From contig ML679960.1 in assembly GCA_007922225.1 (NCBI GenBank), positions 1,564,032 through 1,628,031 of the forward strand: a DNA stretch of 64,000 nt. Reading direction: 5' to 3'. The DNA comes from Emydura subglobosa (taxonomy: Eukaryota; Chordata; Testudines; Chelidae). The position numbers and the translations under genes were made by a program. A model generated the notes under the pieces. The model had not been told where the DNA came from and searched no databases. It saw only the letters and a list, made by a program, of their open reading frames with translations. Positions 11,005-21,887 of this stretch are shown here, piece by piece; within the stretch, counting starts at the first letter, position 1; each line of letters opens with the position of its first letter.

Positions 11005-11009
11005 GCTGG
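11005..11009 (+). repeat. Target-site duplication, right copy (GCTGG)
   Basis: Exact copy of the five bases at 10254-10258. It is followed by caaccaatt, which continues the foldback arm. Confidence 0.8.
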
Positions 11010-11044
11010 CAACCAATTAACTTGAGGTAAAAGCTGTAGTGCAG

Positions 11045-12078
11045 CTATATCTCGCATTATCTTCTCTAGGAAAAAGTTGTATTCTTAACTTGTATTAGGT
11101 AACACCTGATAAACAACATAAGGTAAAATCCTAGTGAAGGCAAGGCAGTTCACACGTCAGCAGAAAAAATGTGTTCTCGAAAAACTCCCAACCCACTCTA
11201 GTTTTCAGATCAAGTTAAAGGCTATGTAAAGAAGGAGATTACAACCAAGATGTCATCTATTCTTTCCTATATCTGGCATCATTGAGGCTGGAGGTCAGTA
11301 TTTGTCTCCAAGGTGCCCATTAGTGCCTGCCACAATAAACCATTTTGAGACTCAGTTCAGGTTGTCTTCCACTGGCAAATTACAGAAAAATAAAACTATT
11401 AAACAGAAAGCAAAAATGCCTTAGAAAATGTCCCTATACTTGCTGCTGGGCTTGCAATGAGGCTTATGCTATTAAAAAGAAGTGAAGAAACATTGGTAAA
11501 CACATGAATGGCTGAGTGGTAATGAGCAAAGAACTCATTTGATTTTATTGATATTGCTCCATTAAGAGTGGTAATCTTAATGTAACTATGGAGCTAACAA
11601 TAATATTTTTTTCATATCTGTTTTGTGGTTTGAGATCGCTGTTATTCTAGTCAGAATTCAAATTGGATCAAAGACAAAAAGTTTAGCGAACCAGGGACTT
11701 CTTTAACATTTCTTGTTCCATATTGAACCGTTGGATTAAAAGAACTTTTCATGTTCTTCTAAAAGAAAAAATGTCAATCCTTCATAAAACTCACACCATC
11801 CTGAGAATCCCAATTGGATTCAGTACCAGAGGGCCAACAGTCTTTATCTACTTAATTTTTGCTTGCATCTGCACTTCAAAACAAAATATGATGATTTACA
11901 GCTTTCTGCTTAACTAAATAAACTGAATGAGTTTTTTACACTGAAAATGCTGACTCTAATGTACTTGGAATTCTCTCTCTCTCTCTCTCCTTTGTTACCC
12001 CTTTAAAAACAAAAGTAATAAAATAAAATAAAAACATTTGCTCAAGAATATTAGATGGTAGAAAATATTTGGTTCTAA
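11045..12078. other. No recognisable gene; one (TC)n tract
   Basis: AT-rich sequence with no recognisable coding exon or repeat family. A (CT)n microsatellite lies at 11972-11990. Confidence 0.6.
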
Positions 12079-12082
12079 CTCT

Positions 12083-12600
12083 TGTGAGGTAGCAAGGGCA
12101 GGGGACGGCAGGAGAGTGGTGGAAGGAAGGTATGTGAGCCTGAGAATGCTCAGGGCTCTGTTCCCTGCGGACTGACTAAATACCATCAGGGGGCAATTAG
12201 AGGCAGCTGGGGCCAATGAAGGACCAGCCAAGTACTTCATAAAAGCTCCCCGCCCCAAACAGTCAGGGCATAAGCAGGAGGAGTGGGAGTGCTGTGGAGT
12301 GCTGATTTAAAGTGGAGGAGAAGAATAGAGTACAGAGGCCTGTGGACAATTGAAGGTATCTGGCTCAAGGAGCCAGAAGGAGGGGAAAAATCAGCCCAGG
12401 GGAAGCCAGTGCAGCTGGGAAAACAGTGCCAGCAGCACATAGCTGCCTCTCATAGGGCCCCTGGGCTGGGACCCGGAGGAGCGGGTGGGCCCGGGTCCCT
12501 ACCCCCCTCCTTAGGGAAGCCGGGGTGACTGGACGTGCCCTGGCCCACTAGAGGCAATAGAAGCGTGGAACCCACTAGAGGGGAGCTGATGGCTGCCACA
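12083..12600 (+). mobile_element. Probable solo LTR, 518 bp
   Basis: The unit starts TGTGAGG and ends GCCACA, giving TGTG...CACA inverted ends, and is flanked by CTCT at 12079-12082 and 12601-12604 (4-bp target repeats are usual for class I ERV-type integrases). It is GC-rich in an AT-rich neighbourhood, with a TATA-like cataaaagc at 12239-12247. The text ('gccagaaggaggggaaa', 'agcacatagctgcctctcat', 'cccgggtccctac') matches an LTR-like repeat I know from turtle DNA. A 4-bp repeat alone could arise by chance. Confidence 0.6.
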
Positions 12601-12604
12601 CTCT

Positions 12605-13711
12605 ACATTAAAAAAACAGCTCTTTCAGCTTCAGTCCAGCCTGAGTACACTTTTCTCCAGAATGTGTCCACCCCAATCCTTCCCTTGTATGGAATATGTC
12701 CTGTGTTTTCTCTAGAACACTTTAACCACTCCCTAGAACCACGTTAGTCTCTGGTGTCTGTTTCCACTTGGGTCTCCACAAAGACACATCCCTGAATCCA
12801 GGGAATATTATTGGTCTACTCAAATGTTATGTGTAGCAGGGGTTCACAAACTTTTTCATAGTCTTAAATCAATGGGACTATTTGCAATCTAAGGTGCTAC
12901 TGAATGTAAGAGTGGCAGACCCTAGCTTATAATGTGCTGTGGCAGATCTTTGCCTTCCAGATAGTTACTTACTCTATTACTTCAGTTAACCTACTGCTCA
13001 CAACTGCAGGCCGCTGGTGAAGTTGGTGAATAATCTGGATCACACAATTAGCTGCACAACTTTATTTGTTGTTTGTCATTGAAAAGTTTCCTGAAATGTC
13101 CATCAACTTCCAAGGGGGAAATGCCTGCATCATGAAATACAACCCAAACAGCTGTATTATACAATTCCTCCCTACCCCAGCCCATGTGAATCACTTGAAA
13201 ATATAAGGCAAGTCAGATTTAGAACCTTTAATAAGAAAAAAGTACATTGTGTGAAGCTTCTAATAAAAACCATAATGATCTCACAGACACTGACAAAAAT
13301 TACTCATGCTCTCATGGGCTTTTGAAGAGTGACTTATCACATTCCTAAATATAGTGTTTTTCAGAAATGTGTTTGGGTGAAGGAAAGTGGACTAGCGGTT
13401 GCATAGCTGCAAAGAGACTGGTTTCATACAGTCTACAGTAGAAGTAGCTTGGGAATTTCCCAGAGGACTAGAATTTAATTAAATGAACTTGAATTAGAAG
13501 AAAGTTCTGTACTGTATGAAGTTGTACATATATCTACAACAGCTAGCACAAGCTAACATTAGACATGGTAATTAAATGCAAATGCTTTAGCAGCAGGACA
13601 AAATGAAAGAAAAAATACCTTATTGTACTGTACTTTCTTCTTTCACATATTCTGGTAAGGTAGTTTTGCCTCAGAGATGAGGCTACCTGGATGCATTTGC
13701 ATGATTTCACT
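12605..13711. other. No recognisable content
   Basis: Moderately AT-rich sequence without recognisable repeats or exons on either strand. Confidence 0.6.
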
Positions 13712-13885
13712 AAAATTTTCAAAAGCACCTAAAGATCTTAGGTACACGAGTCCCATTTGCAGAAGTGATTTAGGAACTTAAGAGCCTAAATTGCTTTGGC
13801 TTTCAATGACACTCTTGAATAAGAGCGGAAGTTACTTTTGCAAATGGGACTTAAGCTCCTTTTAGAAACTTCTGAAAAGGTTATC
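13712..13885. repeat. Foldback MITE
   Basis: The left arm carries 'ttttcaaaagcacctaaaga' and 'agtcccatttgcagaagt'; the right arm, reverse-complemented, carries 'ttttcagaagtttctaaaag' and 'agtcccatttgcaaaagt'. One 18-base block pairs with a single mismatch. Non-coding, same type as 8205-8312. Confidence 0.65.
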
Positions 13886-14993
13886 CTTTCATTGGCGCAA
13901 GCAGGCCTTAAGGAATGTCTACATGCCAAAATTGGTTCAACCCTATGACACAGCCTGGCTTCACTTGTACCAAATCCTAACAAAAAACAGTCTTCATAGT
14001 GAGCGTGAAGAAAAGAAGCAATACTTCTACAAATGTGTGTATGTGACATGGGCTATGCCTGACCGGAAAAAAAAAGTTTTTCTTTACTTAGTACTTGTCT
14101 ACACAGGAGGGTTTAATCTGCAGCTAAAAACTAACGTGCAGTATGCAAGCGCAGTAACAGCGTGTCCACAGGACAGTGTGCCCTCTGTCAATACGCATCA
14201 TTGTGTGCACGAAGCGGTGGATTGCTGTGAACTGAGGGTGTGTGTGGCATTCTTGGAGGGTATCCCATGCTTCTTTGCTTTGCTGCTGAGCAGTGTGCAT
14301 GCTGGAAGTTTTCTTGCTGTGCACTGTGGGATGCATAGTGGAAACCATGCTTGTTCAAATTTTTTAAAAATCCCATGATTCACCTGCTTCACCCTGCACT
14401 TCCTTTGTGGGCAGGCTAGTCCCATTTTTGAATTGCTGCCATCCAGCATGTACTCAGCAATGCTCTATGGCTCTGCATTGGCAACATTGAATCCGTGGAG
14501 GCTGCTTGGGCTGTATTTCAGCCCTCAAAGCCAGATGAATTTGGCTTTGGACTTCACTCGTTGCTGCACCAAGTGAATAATATGGCGGCAGCAGCAGCAG
14601 CAAGGTCTTCAGTGATGGTGGTACCGGAAAAGGTTGAGGAAGATGAGGAAGACACTGAGCAACTCATAGTAGAGGGCCAATTCTGCCCTTAGCAGACCAG
14701 CGAGGATTGGTGGGAAAGGAGTGTTCTGCAGAGCTGGGATGACCAGTAGTGGCAAGAAAATTTCAGGGTGGGAAAGGCAATCGTTTTGGACATATCTGCT
14801 GAACTGATCCTGGAGCTGCAGCAGCAGCGTTCCAACATGGGATGCTCAGACCGTTGTCATGCAGGTGTGTGAAGCCATGGATGAGGTGCTGTTGCACTTA
14901 GTCATAAAGGGTAATGCTCAGGAGATTGGCTTTGCATGCATGGGGCTTCAAAACTGAATTGGGGCAGCTGATGGAACCCTGGTGCCTATTATT

Positions 14994-15009
14994 CCCCCCC
15001 CCCCCCCCC
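14994..15009 (+). repeat. Poly(C) tract, 16 bases
   Basis: Sixteen C in a row just after the DGT motif of the dead transposase. It coincides with a disruption of the reading frame and is probably a slippage expansion; its length may also be an assembly error. Confidence 0.9.
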
Positions 15010-15348
15010 TTGCCTGTCAGGGCCCAGAATTCATAAACCGAAAGAGGTATTTTTCCTTGGTGCTCTGATAGCAAGCTTACAGACATAAATGCTGGGTGAT
15101 TTGGAAGGGTCCATGATGTAAGCATCCTTTAGAACTCTGGACGATGGACAATAACGGCGTGGACATTGCTCTGCTTATCCTCAGAGACTCTGCTGCCTTG
15201 GCTCGTGGGCTGCTTGCACAGAAGGAAGGAACTGTTTAATTACTGCCTCAGTAGCTGGAGAACGATAGGTGCACGTGCATTTGGCTGCTTGAAAGGGAGA
15301 TGGCACTGTTTGTGGAATAGGTTAGAAGCAGCAAAAACACTAAGTCCA

Positions 15349-15366
15349 AAAAAAAAAAAAAAAAAG
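15349..15366 (+). repeat. Poly(A) tract inside the transposase pseudogene
   Basis: About 17-18 A in a row after the codon run ending TLSP. It replaces conserved coding sequence and looks like slippage rather than a retroposon tail, because transposase-like sequence (NMLCFVQC) continues after it. Confidence 0.85.
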
Positions 15367-16107
15367 CTCCCCAGCAACGTCACAAACATGTTGTGTTTTG
15401 TACAATGTTTGTGAGAATAAGTATGAATGCCTTACCAATGAGTGGCAAGCTAAGGTACAGAGAATTGCTCAGTGCTTTGAGCAACTAGCAATGCATCCAT
15501 TACAAAAATGCAAACAGCCAGGGATGTCTAGTATTTGAGGGATGCCTACTGCTTTTATTTTGAGTCTCAGGCCTGAAATTGTGCAGTAGTACATCCAGCA
15601 GTTTACCCATGGAGTGGAGATTGGAAGTTTCTTGTGCAGTTCGGTGTTTGTTTATGAGCTGTGGCAATCCCTATTGCACTTATGTCTTTGCATACAGGTG
15701 TTTGTAAAGCCTTATGAATTAGTGCAACTTAATTATTTTCAATGTACAATGATCTGTCGACTCCTTAGGAATGAAATGTTAAAGATTTTTATTATTAAAC
15801 GATCTGTGTAACAAGCAGAAATTCAGCTGAAATGATGGCTTTTAATTATATGAAACAATATATTAAACAATTTGTCTAACTACAAAGACCCCTTTCATTA
15901 AACCAGCAGCAAAACAAAACATTAAAGTCCAGCAATGCAGGGCATAATCAAAGAGCTAGTGAGCTTTCAGGTAAAGTTGCTATACATCGTCTCTCTGACC
16001 TTCTGGTTCATCAGACTTCTGATAAGTAGTTCGGAGGTACGAAGTTACCAGAGGTGACAGAGGGCTCAAAAGAGCTGGGATCCCAAGGTACCACTGTTCT
16101 CAGTGCC

Positions 16108-16599
16108 CTAAGCTGGGATCTGAGGGGAAATGGCTTCTGGGAGCAGAGCTGTGGGGGCATCAGTGGGGAGGAGTTGCTGTTGCACCATTAGCCTGTATTG
16201 CCCAGAGGATGCATACCATGGCTGGGAGTGGGTTTGTAGTACTGCATTGTCTGCTGCCCTAATCGTAATGTGCTGCATCAAGGCATTTTGGCTTTGCATT
16301 GTCACCATGGGTTGCCTCTGCATCTCCCTATCTTTTTCCATACTGTCTTTGACCATGCAACACTTTCCCTTGGCAGCTGCTACGCTGTCCTTTGCCAGTG
16401 CAGCACGCTCCATGGAAAGCTCCTTCTCGGATTCCCTCACAGCCCTCATATACTGCTTCCCCCTCTCCTCTGGGGACTCTGTAATGATATCTGCAAACAC
16501 TTCATCACGAGTTTTCCATTTTCTCCCCCTCAGGTTTGACAGCAGCTGAGCTGTCGGAAAAGGCCTCACCCTTGAGGGTCTGCCCAGTGCAGGTGCCAT
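16108..16599 (-). pseudogene. Harbinger Myb-type accessory protein, C-terminal exon
   Basis: A 163-codon intact minus-strand frame reads LLSNLRGRKWKTRDEVFADI, ITESPEERGKQYMRAVRESE, then a long charged helix (KELSMERAALAKDSVAAAKG, EKDREMQRQPMVTMQSQNAL) and a Pro/Gln-rich tail ending ISPQIPA. This basic 'RGRKwkTRdevFadi' followed by a Glu/Met/Gln coiled coil is the usual C-terminal half of Harbinger Myb/SANT proteins. The Met at 16597-16599 lies three bases inside an acceptor-like site (ctgacag at 16608-16602), so it is probably an internal exon rather than the true start. I could not find the SANT exon upstream (16620-17380), so the gene is likely truncated. Confidence 0.55.
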
Positions 16600-17384
16600 A
16601 ACTGTCAGGATATTAAAAATGGCAAGCAGTCATTGTTCATATTCTAGGGAGGCTGTGATAACATTTCCTTTGAACATTTCTCGTTTTATCTCCCTGAGAT
16701 ATTTCCTAGTCTGGGGGAAACCTCAGAAACGGCAAGTGGTGTGTGAGTTCGGGGTTTTTTCTGTGCAGTGTTGCTGTTTGGCTTTTTTGAGGTGCTTTGG
16801 AGGTGGTGGGGTGATGGTGGTTTGGAAATGATGTGCCCAGTCTGGGGATGGGGTAGGATTATATTCCTGGTCTGACTTTGGAGTTTTGCAATGCCTTGGA
16901 GGTGCTTATGTGGTGTCAGTGGGGTTAGTGGAGTGAATCTGGGGGTGAGCTGGATAGTAATCCCCTCTACATTCCCTTTAGGCAGTCCTGACTCTGTATG
17001 ATGTTACCCTGAGGTGGGTGATTAGGTGGCTTTATTCATCAAGGCAAAGGACAGACCAGTGAGATATGCTGTGAAGTTATTCACCAAGATGCCAGCCCCC
17101 CAGAAGAGCTTTAGGAGTGGAAGCAGCTATACCTGTGGGGAAGGTTTTGGGCTATTCCTCATAATCTCTGTAGAAAAATTGAACAATTTCTCAGCCTTAG
17201 ATTTTACTTTATCTCCCCTGCAGATATGTTGAAAGTGCAGAGAAAAATAGAGAGGGTTCTGCAATGATTGCCTGAAGCATTCACTGTTACCAGTCTGTAA
17301 GAATGCACGTTGTAGGGCATTTATACCTCAGCAGGGAGCTGTATTCTTTTTAGCTCTCCAGGCATGCAGTGTAGATTTCTACCT

Positions 17385-18320
17385 CGTGTAAAGTGAGAAC
17401 ACTAAGCGAACTTCTCAATAATAGTAAAAAAAAAACCTCTCTGCTGTCTCAATAAACTTTAACATTATGCACAAAGGAACGTTTTTCTTATTTTAATCTG
17501 CCACAGGAAGGGAGTGGGGTAGATGATTCTGGCTGCCATTTTGAGGTGGCAAATAGAGATGTGTGACTGGGGGGGGGACCCCCACATTTGCCAGGCAGAA
17601 CAACTGAGGGAAAGGGCCTGAAAATGGTCGGTAGTCAGGGCTTTAGCATGAGATAGTAGCCAACTGCCCAGCTGGAGTAGCCGCCATTTTGCAAAGGTGT
17701 ATTGGGGACTGAGTAGACAGTGTTTCAGGAGGGAAGAAGATGGGGGCTTCAGATTCAAAAGGCTTCTAGCTCATATCCGCCTACAATGACGGTGGCCATG
17801 GGCCACCCAGAACAGAAGCTAGCATAATAATAATGATACAATAAAACTTTAATATTAAATTATTAAAAATTTAAAATACGTGTCCAAGTGCCCTCCAGAG
17901 GACCAACCTTCTTAGACCTAGTCTGGGCTGCTGCCTCAGGGTCAGAGTTCGTTGCTTGCAGACAGGAATTGGGCTTATCTTCTACTTGGCCAGCGTCTTG
18001 TTCCTGAATCCCAAAGAAGTATTGGCTTTCCAGGAAGATCTCCTCACTGGCTTCCTCATGCTATATCCTCCAATAATCTTGTTGGTCATCATTGATGATG
18101 CAGGGCAGAAAGTGGGAAGCAGCTCCACAAACTGCCTGAGTTGGTTGGTTATGTTCAATCCTGTCCAGCCCCTCAAAAAAATGAACAGGTTACATGTCTT
18201 TTGCTGGATTTTTCCCCTGTCATCCCTTGTTTTAGTGTAGGTCTTTTGAGCTATTTTGCTCTTTATCCAGAACTGTTTGGCATTTTGGTCATGGCATCTT
18301 GCAGAGATATGCCTACCAAT
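17385..18320. other. Unassigned sequence next to the Harbinger element
   Basis: Contains a (G)n run at 17568-17577, an AT-rich block with AATAAA on + at 17840-17845, and short open frames on both strands (17465-17758 -, 17956-18240 +) without recognisable domains. It could be part of another DNA transposon; I cannot support a name. Confidence 0.4.
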
Positions 18321-19015
18321 GTCATAGAATCATAGAAATGTAGAACTGAAAGGGACTTTGAGAGGTCATCAAGTCTAGCCCCTCTGCTGAGACAGACCAA
18401 GTAAATCTAAACCATCCCTGACAGGTGTCCAACATGTTCTTTGCCTCCAATGATGAAGATTCCACAGCCTGTCTTGGAAACCTTTCCAGACTTTAACTAC
18501 CTTTATAGTTAGAAATTTTCCTAATATTCCTAATATTTCCTAATATTCTCCTATTCTAATATTTTCCTAATATTTAACTTAAATCTCCCTTGCTGAGATT
18601 AATTTTATGACTTCATGTTTTACCTTCGGTGGACATGGATAACAATTGATCACTGTACTCTTTATAACAGCCCTTAACACATTTGAAGACTCAGAAGGGG
18701 GCCTGATAAGTCTTCTTTTCTCAAGACTAAACATGCCCAGTTTTCTAACCTTTCCTCAAAGGTCAGGTTTTCTGAACTTATCATCTTTGTTGCTGTCCTC
18801 TAGACTTTCTCCAAATCTTTCCTAAAGCCTGGCACCCAGAACTGGACACAACACACCAGCTGAGGTCTCACCAGTGCTGAGTGGAGCAGGACAATTACTT
18901 TCTGTGTCTTTTATGACACCCCTATTATAATACACCAGAATGATATCAGACTTTTTTTGCTACTGCATCACATTGTTGACTCATTCAGTTGGTGACCCAC
19001 AAAAAGATCTTCATT
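18321..19015 (-). mobile_element. CR1 LINE fragment, 3' end (minus strand)
   Basis: Starts at its 3' terminus with the octamer-like 'catagaatcatagaaatg' and 'gaaagggactttgagaggtc', followed by 'caagtctagcccctctgctg' and later 'acccagaactggacacaaca' and 'aggtctcaccagtgctgagt'. These are standard CR1 3' landmarks read in reverse. A local tandem repeat lies at 18508-18574. The 5' boundary near 19015 is approximate. No coding remnant is visible. Confidence 0.85.
18508..18574. repeat. Tandem 'ttcctaatat' repeats inside CR1
   Basis: Five imperfect copies of a 10-12 base unit (ttcctaatat, tttcctaatatt and so on). They replace about one CR1 segment, so this is a local expansion after insertion. Confidence 0.8.
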
Positions 19016-21422
19016 CCAGCGACTGCCCACAAGAGCTTCCTGCAGCAATGCTTCTCCCCAAATGACAATGGTACCCAGGGACTTGGCCAGTCTCCAAAGG
19101 GCTATTTGAGGCATGTTTTAAGACTTCCGGGGTATTATTGTAACTATTGTGATACAATGAAATCCAAGATCAAATGGGCAAAATGTGGCTGTGCACCAAT
19201 TTATAAACAGGAGCAGGGACATCCAGTCAACTTGACCCCAGAATAGAGGAGGGCACACAAGTAAACACACAGGTCAGTAATGGTTATCTGCAAAGCTCTG
19301 TGGGTTAGCCATTGGAAGAATACCAGAGAAGTTCCCAGCAGCACTGTGTGCACAAACAATAGACTGGATTAACTCATTCTGCAGCAAAGGTTGTTCTCTT
19401 TGAAAGAAGACTCCTGAGTTTGTGATAAATGTGAGTCAATACATTATAATGAATTGTTTGCGTGTACACAAGTATTTTCTTGATTTAGTTCAGTTTAAAG
19501 TCCCCATGTAGATAAGCCCTTATTCATTTTCCTGCTTAGTATAAAAAGCATCTTTCCAATTTCTTAAATGTTATATCTTAGTAAATACTGTTGTTTGGAT
19601 CTGGCACACTATCATTTCCCCTCCCCCCCCTTCTTTCAATGTTTGTTTATTCACTTATGGTTCTGGTCAAATACATAGTTAACTCCTTGTCTTGTCTGAA
19701 TTTTATAGGTTTCTTGGAACCAGAGCATTTATAAAAATAAATGAGAGCAGAGTCAATTAGTTATAAAAAGGTAAATGTATCCCAAATAATTATTTTCATT
19801 CACTATCTATAAAGCAGTCAACCGTGGCATTTAGCCATAGCTCCATCTTGAGGCAGTGCAGCCTCCATCATCTTGTGGGTAGCACTGGGGGGAGGGGATG
19901 ACAGGGAGGAAGGCCTCCCAGAGCTCCCTGGTTGTGGGAAGGTGGCAATCTGTGGCCCCCTCCCATAAGTGATGCAGCATATTACCATTCCCATGTGGCA
20001 TGCACGATGTGGTTTTGCCTATGCCTAGTCCTCCCTACCCTCTCCTGGTGAGTTCCTGGCCCACAAAGTTTACAATGTAAATTAGATTCATATCACTACA
20101 GCTAGTAACAACAGACCATGGTATATGGGGAGTGGTGAGGGTGGTAAGGAAAACAAAATTGGTTTGGAAAGTCACTTTTATAAGAGAAATTGATTACATA
20201 ATTAATTGCTTCATATGACATATCTTTTTTTTAAAGTAATTATACCTTTTCTTTCAATTTTTAATGGGGAGGCAAGAGTGGGAATAGATCACACCAGAGT
20301 GGAGCTGAGTGGTGGAAAATAGTTAATTGGGTACTGTGGTTAGACAAACAGTAAACTTAGCTATATAATGTCTTCACAAATACACCTATCCCAGTTTTTG
20401 TGGGTGCAGAAACTTTGGACTTGAAATATTGGAGTCACATTCTTCAAGAGACACCAGCAAGCAAGCAGTAGTATCTGGGGTAGTGAAGGCAGCTTGAAAT
20501 ATCAACTTTTCCGACACAATTTCAGCAAAAGAAGTCGCAACAAACCATTTAACATAATGTGTACAATGTATTGGATACTACCCCCATTAAGTTTTCCTTA
20601 AGGCTGCCCCTAGTAGACTACTACAAACATGAATATTATTCTCCTGGAGGATTGATCATTCCTGGTTTGTCCAGCAAAATTACAATTTAGAAAATAAGTA
20701 AGTTTAAGGGTATTTGATCTTTAGTGGAAGCTGCTTGGTTGGTTAGAAGGAAGACCAGAAATTTGATCAGTACCTATTGGGCCATTAAGAATCTTCATTG
20801 AATGTAGGAAAAAAATTGTTAAGTTGTGTGGTGTATTGAACTGTGTTAAAATTAAAAGCTATCAATGAATTCTAAGGGATTTTTCAGATCCTGCTTGCGA
20901 GCTAGGGGCTCAATAGGGAAGCATGTGGTCAGAGTCACTCTGCAAAAAGTCAGCCTGCAGCAAGGTGGCGTGAATTGTGCCCCTCTGTTTTAGGGAGCAG
21001 CATGTTTTGTCTCTCTCTTTTTTGGGGTTCTCTCGTGTTCTGAGTCTGATTTCTAAGAAATAAAGTAGCATTATATTATAACCTTCCACCACGGGTATAT
21101 TATGTTGTGAACGTAATACATTAGATATTGGAGTACATGTAACAACAGCACATGCATAAATCAAATAATATTATCAGCTACATCTGCACTCTGTTGCTCT
21201 CTCACCAGTTCAAGTTAGTAAAAAAAAAAAATGTCAGAGCATACGGATATTTTCATTTAAGTGCTACAGGAAATGAGGCAAAAGTCTTACCTTGTTCACT
21301 CCTCATCTTATACAAGATACCCAGAGAAGGAGGATAGGGGTTGGGCATCAAAACTCTTTAAAAAAGGAGAAAAATATAATGCAAATAAAACACATGCAAA
21401 TATAAAAAAGAAAAACAAAAGT
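19016..21422. other. No recognisable gene
   Basis: No exon-like coding sequence. 20050-20085 ('cctggcccacaaagtttaca') may be a scrap of the same old repeat as at 45925. There is a short C-rich run at 19620-19630. Nothing else is recognised. Confidence 0.55.
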
Positions 21423-21429
21423 AGTGGAA
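21423..21429 (+). repeat. Flanking direct repeat, left (AGTGGAA)
   Basis: Seven bases repeated exactly at 21881-21887, on either side of a TG...CA unit. Confidence 0.65.
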
Positions 21430-21880
21430 TGTAGGCTGGCTCGACATGAGTAATTGCACATGGGGGAGGCTTCATTTCTTGGGAGATGGGATTTGGGAGC
21501 TAAGTGGATCAGCAGACTGGAAAGAGAATGTCTGTATGAGCTAAAATAAAAGGGAACATCCAGGGAACCATTTACAATGGACAAGATAAGCCAGGAACCT
21601 AAGATGAGGTAAAAGTTGATTTCTGTATGGACAGAGTAGGCTGGACAGGGATTGGTTCCTGCAAAGTAACCAATCCCAAAACATGTGATGCAATGCATAG
21701 TCAGTGCAATGTCACGTAAATGTGTATAAAGAAAGAGGCTTTCTGTGTAACTGTGGATGTTTGGTACCCTATACCTGCCCCCTATGCATGAGTCTGATAA
21801 ACTCAGTGTAGCTTTGCAGTATGCCAAATAAAGGAACCTAAGTAACAAGACTAGAGTCCAAGTGAGATTTTGGAGAACCA
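21430..21880 (+). mobile_element. Solo LTR, 451 bp, with TATA box and poly(A) signal
   Basis: The unit runs TGTAGGCTGG...GAGAACCA (TG...CA) between exact 7-bp direct repeats. Inside, in the right order for an LTR on +, are two CCAAT-type motifs (ggattggtt at 21648-21656 and accaatccc at 21668-21676), a TATA box (tataaa, 21725-21730) and AATAAA (21827-21832), about 100 bases apart. This is the U3-R-U5 layout of an endogenous-retrovirus LTR. No partner LTR or internal region is present. Seven bases is longer than the usual 4-6 bp target repeat, so one or two of the matches may be chance. Confidence 0.75.
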
Positions 21881-21887
21881 AGTGGAA

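Larger units (their letters stand above)
10037..11044. mobile_element. Palindromic foldback element, interrupted by an LTR
   Basis: Left arm 10037-10119 contains attggttgccag (10062-10073), gttaacatg and aaggctagtctgtacatt. The right arm is in two pieces, 10209-10253 and 11005-11044. Its reverse complement reads attggttgccag, gttaacata and aaggcaagtctggacatt in the same order and spacing. The arms pair over roughly 75 bases with a central loop of about 90 bases. The 746-bp LTR at 10259-11004 sits inside the right arm, so the foldback is older. Without it the element would be about 260 bp, like the foldback at 35759. No coding capacity. Confidence 0.75.
14584..15760 (+). pseudogene. HARBI1-like DDE transposase pseudogene
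   Basis: The protein can be followed through three frames. The N-terminal Ala-rich MAAAAAARSS leads to an acidic stretch. Then comes EDWWERSVLQSWDDQ, an in-frame TAG at 14747-14749, and WQENFRVGKAIVLDISAEL. A gap of roughly 40 residues (the HTH region) precedes VVMQVCEAMDEVLL. GAADGTLVPI follows, with the first catalytic Asp at 14970-14972. PEFINRKRYFSLV follows a 16-C run. TDINAG leads to VHD, with the second Asp at 15115-15117. The C-terminal block is FNYCLSS...ARAFGCLKGRWHC, where the expected catalytic Glu reads GCA (Ala) at 15271-15273. Further stops lie at 14955-14957, 15097-15099 and 15130-15132. Confidence 0.8.
14092..17384. mobile_element. PIF/Harbinger DNA transposon, nearly full length (about 3.3 kb), inactive
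   Basis: Ends: left 'gtacttgtctacacagg' and, about 15 bases on, 'agctaaaaa'; right end reverse-complemented 'gtagaaatctacactgc' with 'agctaaaaa' at similar spacing. Between them lie a decayed HARBI1-like transposase on + (14584-15760) and a Myb-type ORF on - (16108-16599), pointing at each other. PIF/Harbinger elements need both proteins for excision and usually insert at TWA trinucleotides; no clean 3-bp target repeat remains here. Stops, frameshifts, a lost catalytic Glu and expanded homopolymers show this copy is dead. Confidence 0.75.

Noticed and set aside
13923..14378. 151-codon frame on +
   Set aside because: It crosses the left terminal repeat of the Harbinger element, has no domain, and changes composition at the boundary.
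16130..16549. 139-codon frame on +, rich in Cys and Ser
   Set aside because: Antisense shadow of the better supported minus-strand Myb-type exon.
17956..18240. 94-codon hydrophobic frame on +
   Set aside because: No domain recognised and no supporting context; Leu/Phe-rich composition is common in antisense frames.
21348..21881. 177-codon frame on -
   Set aside because: It is antisense to the LTR at 21430-21880, runs over both LTR ends, and resembles no known protein.
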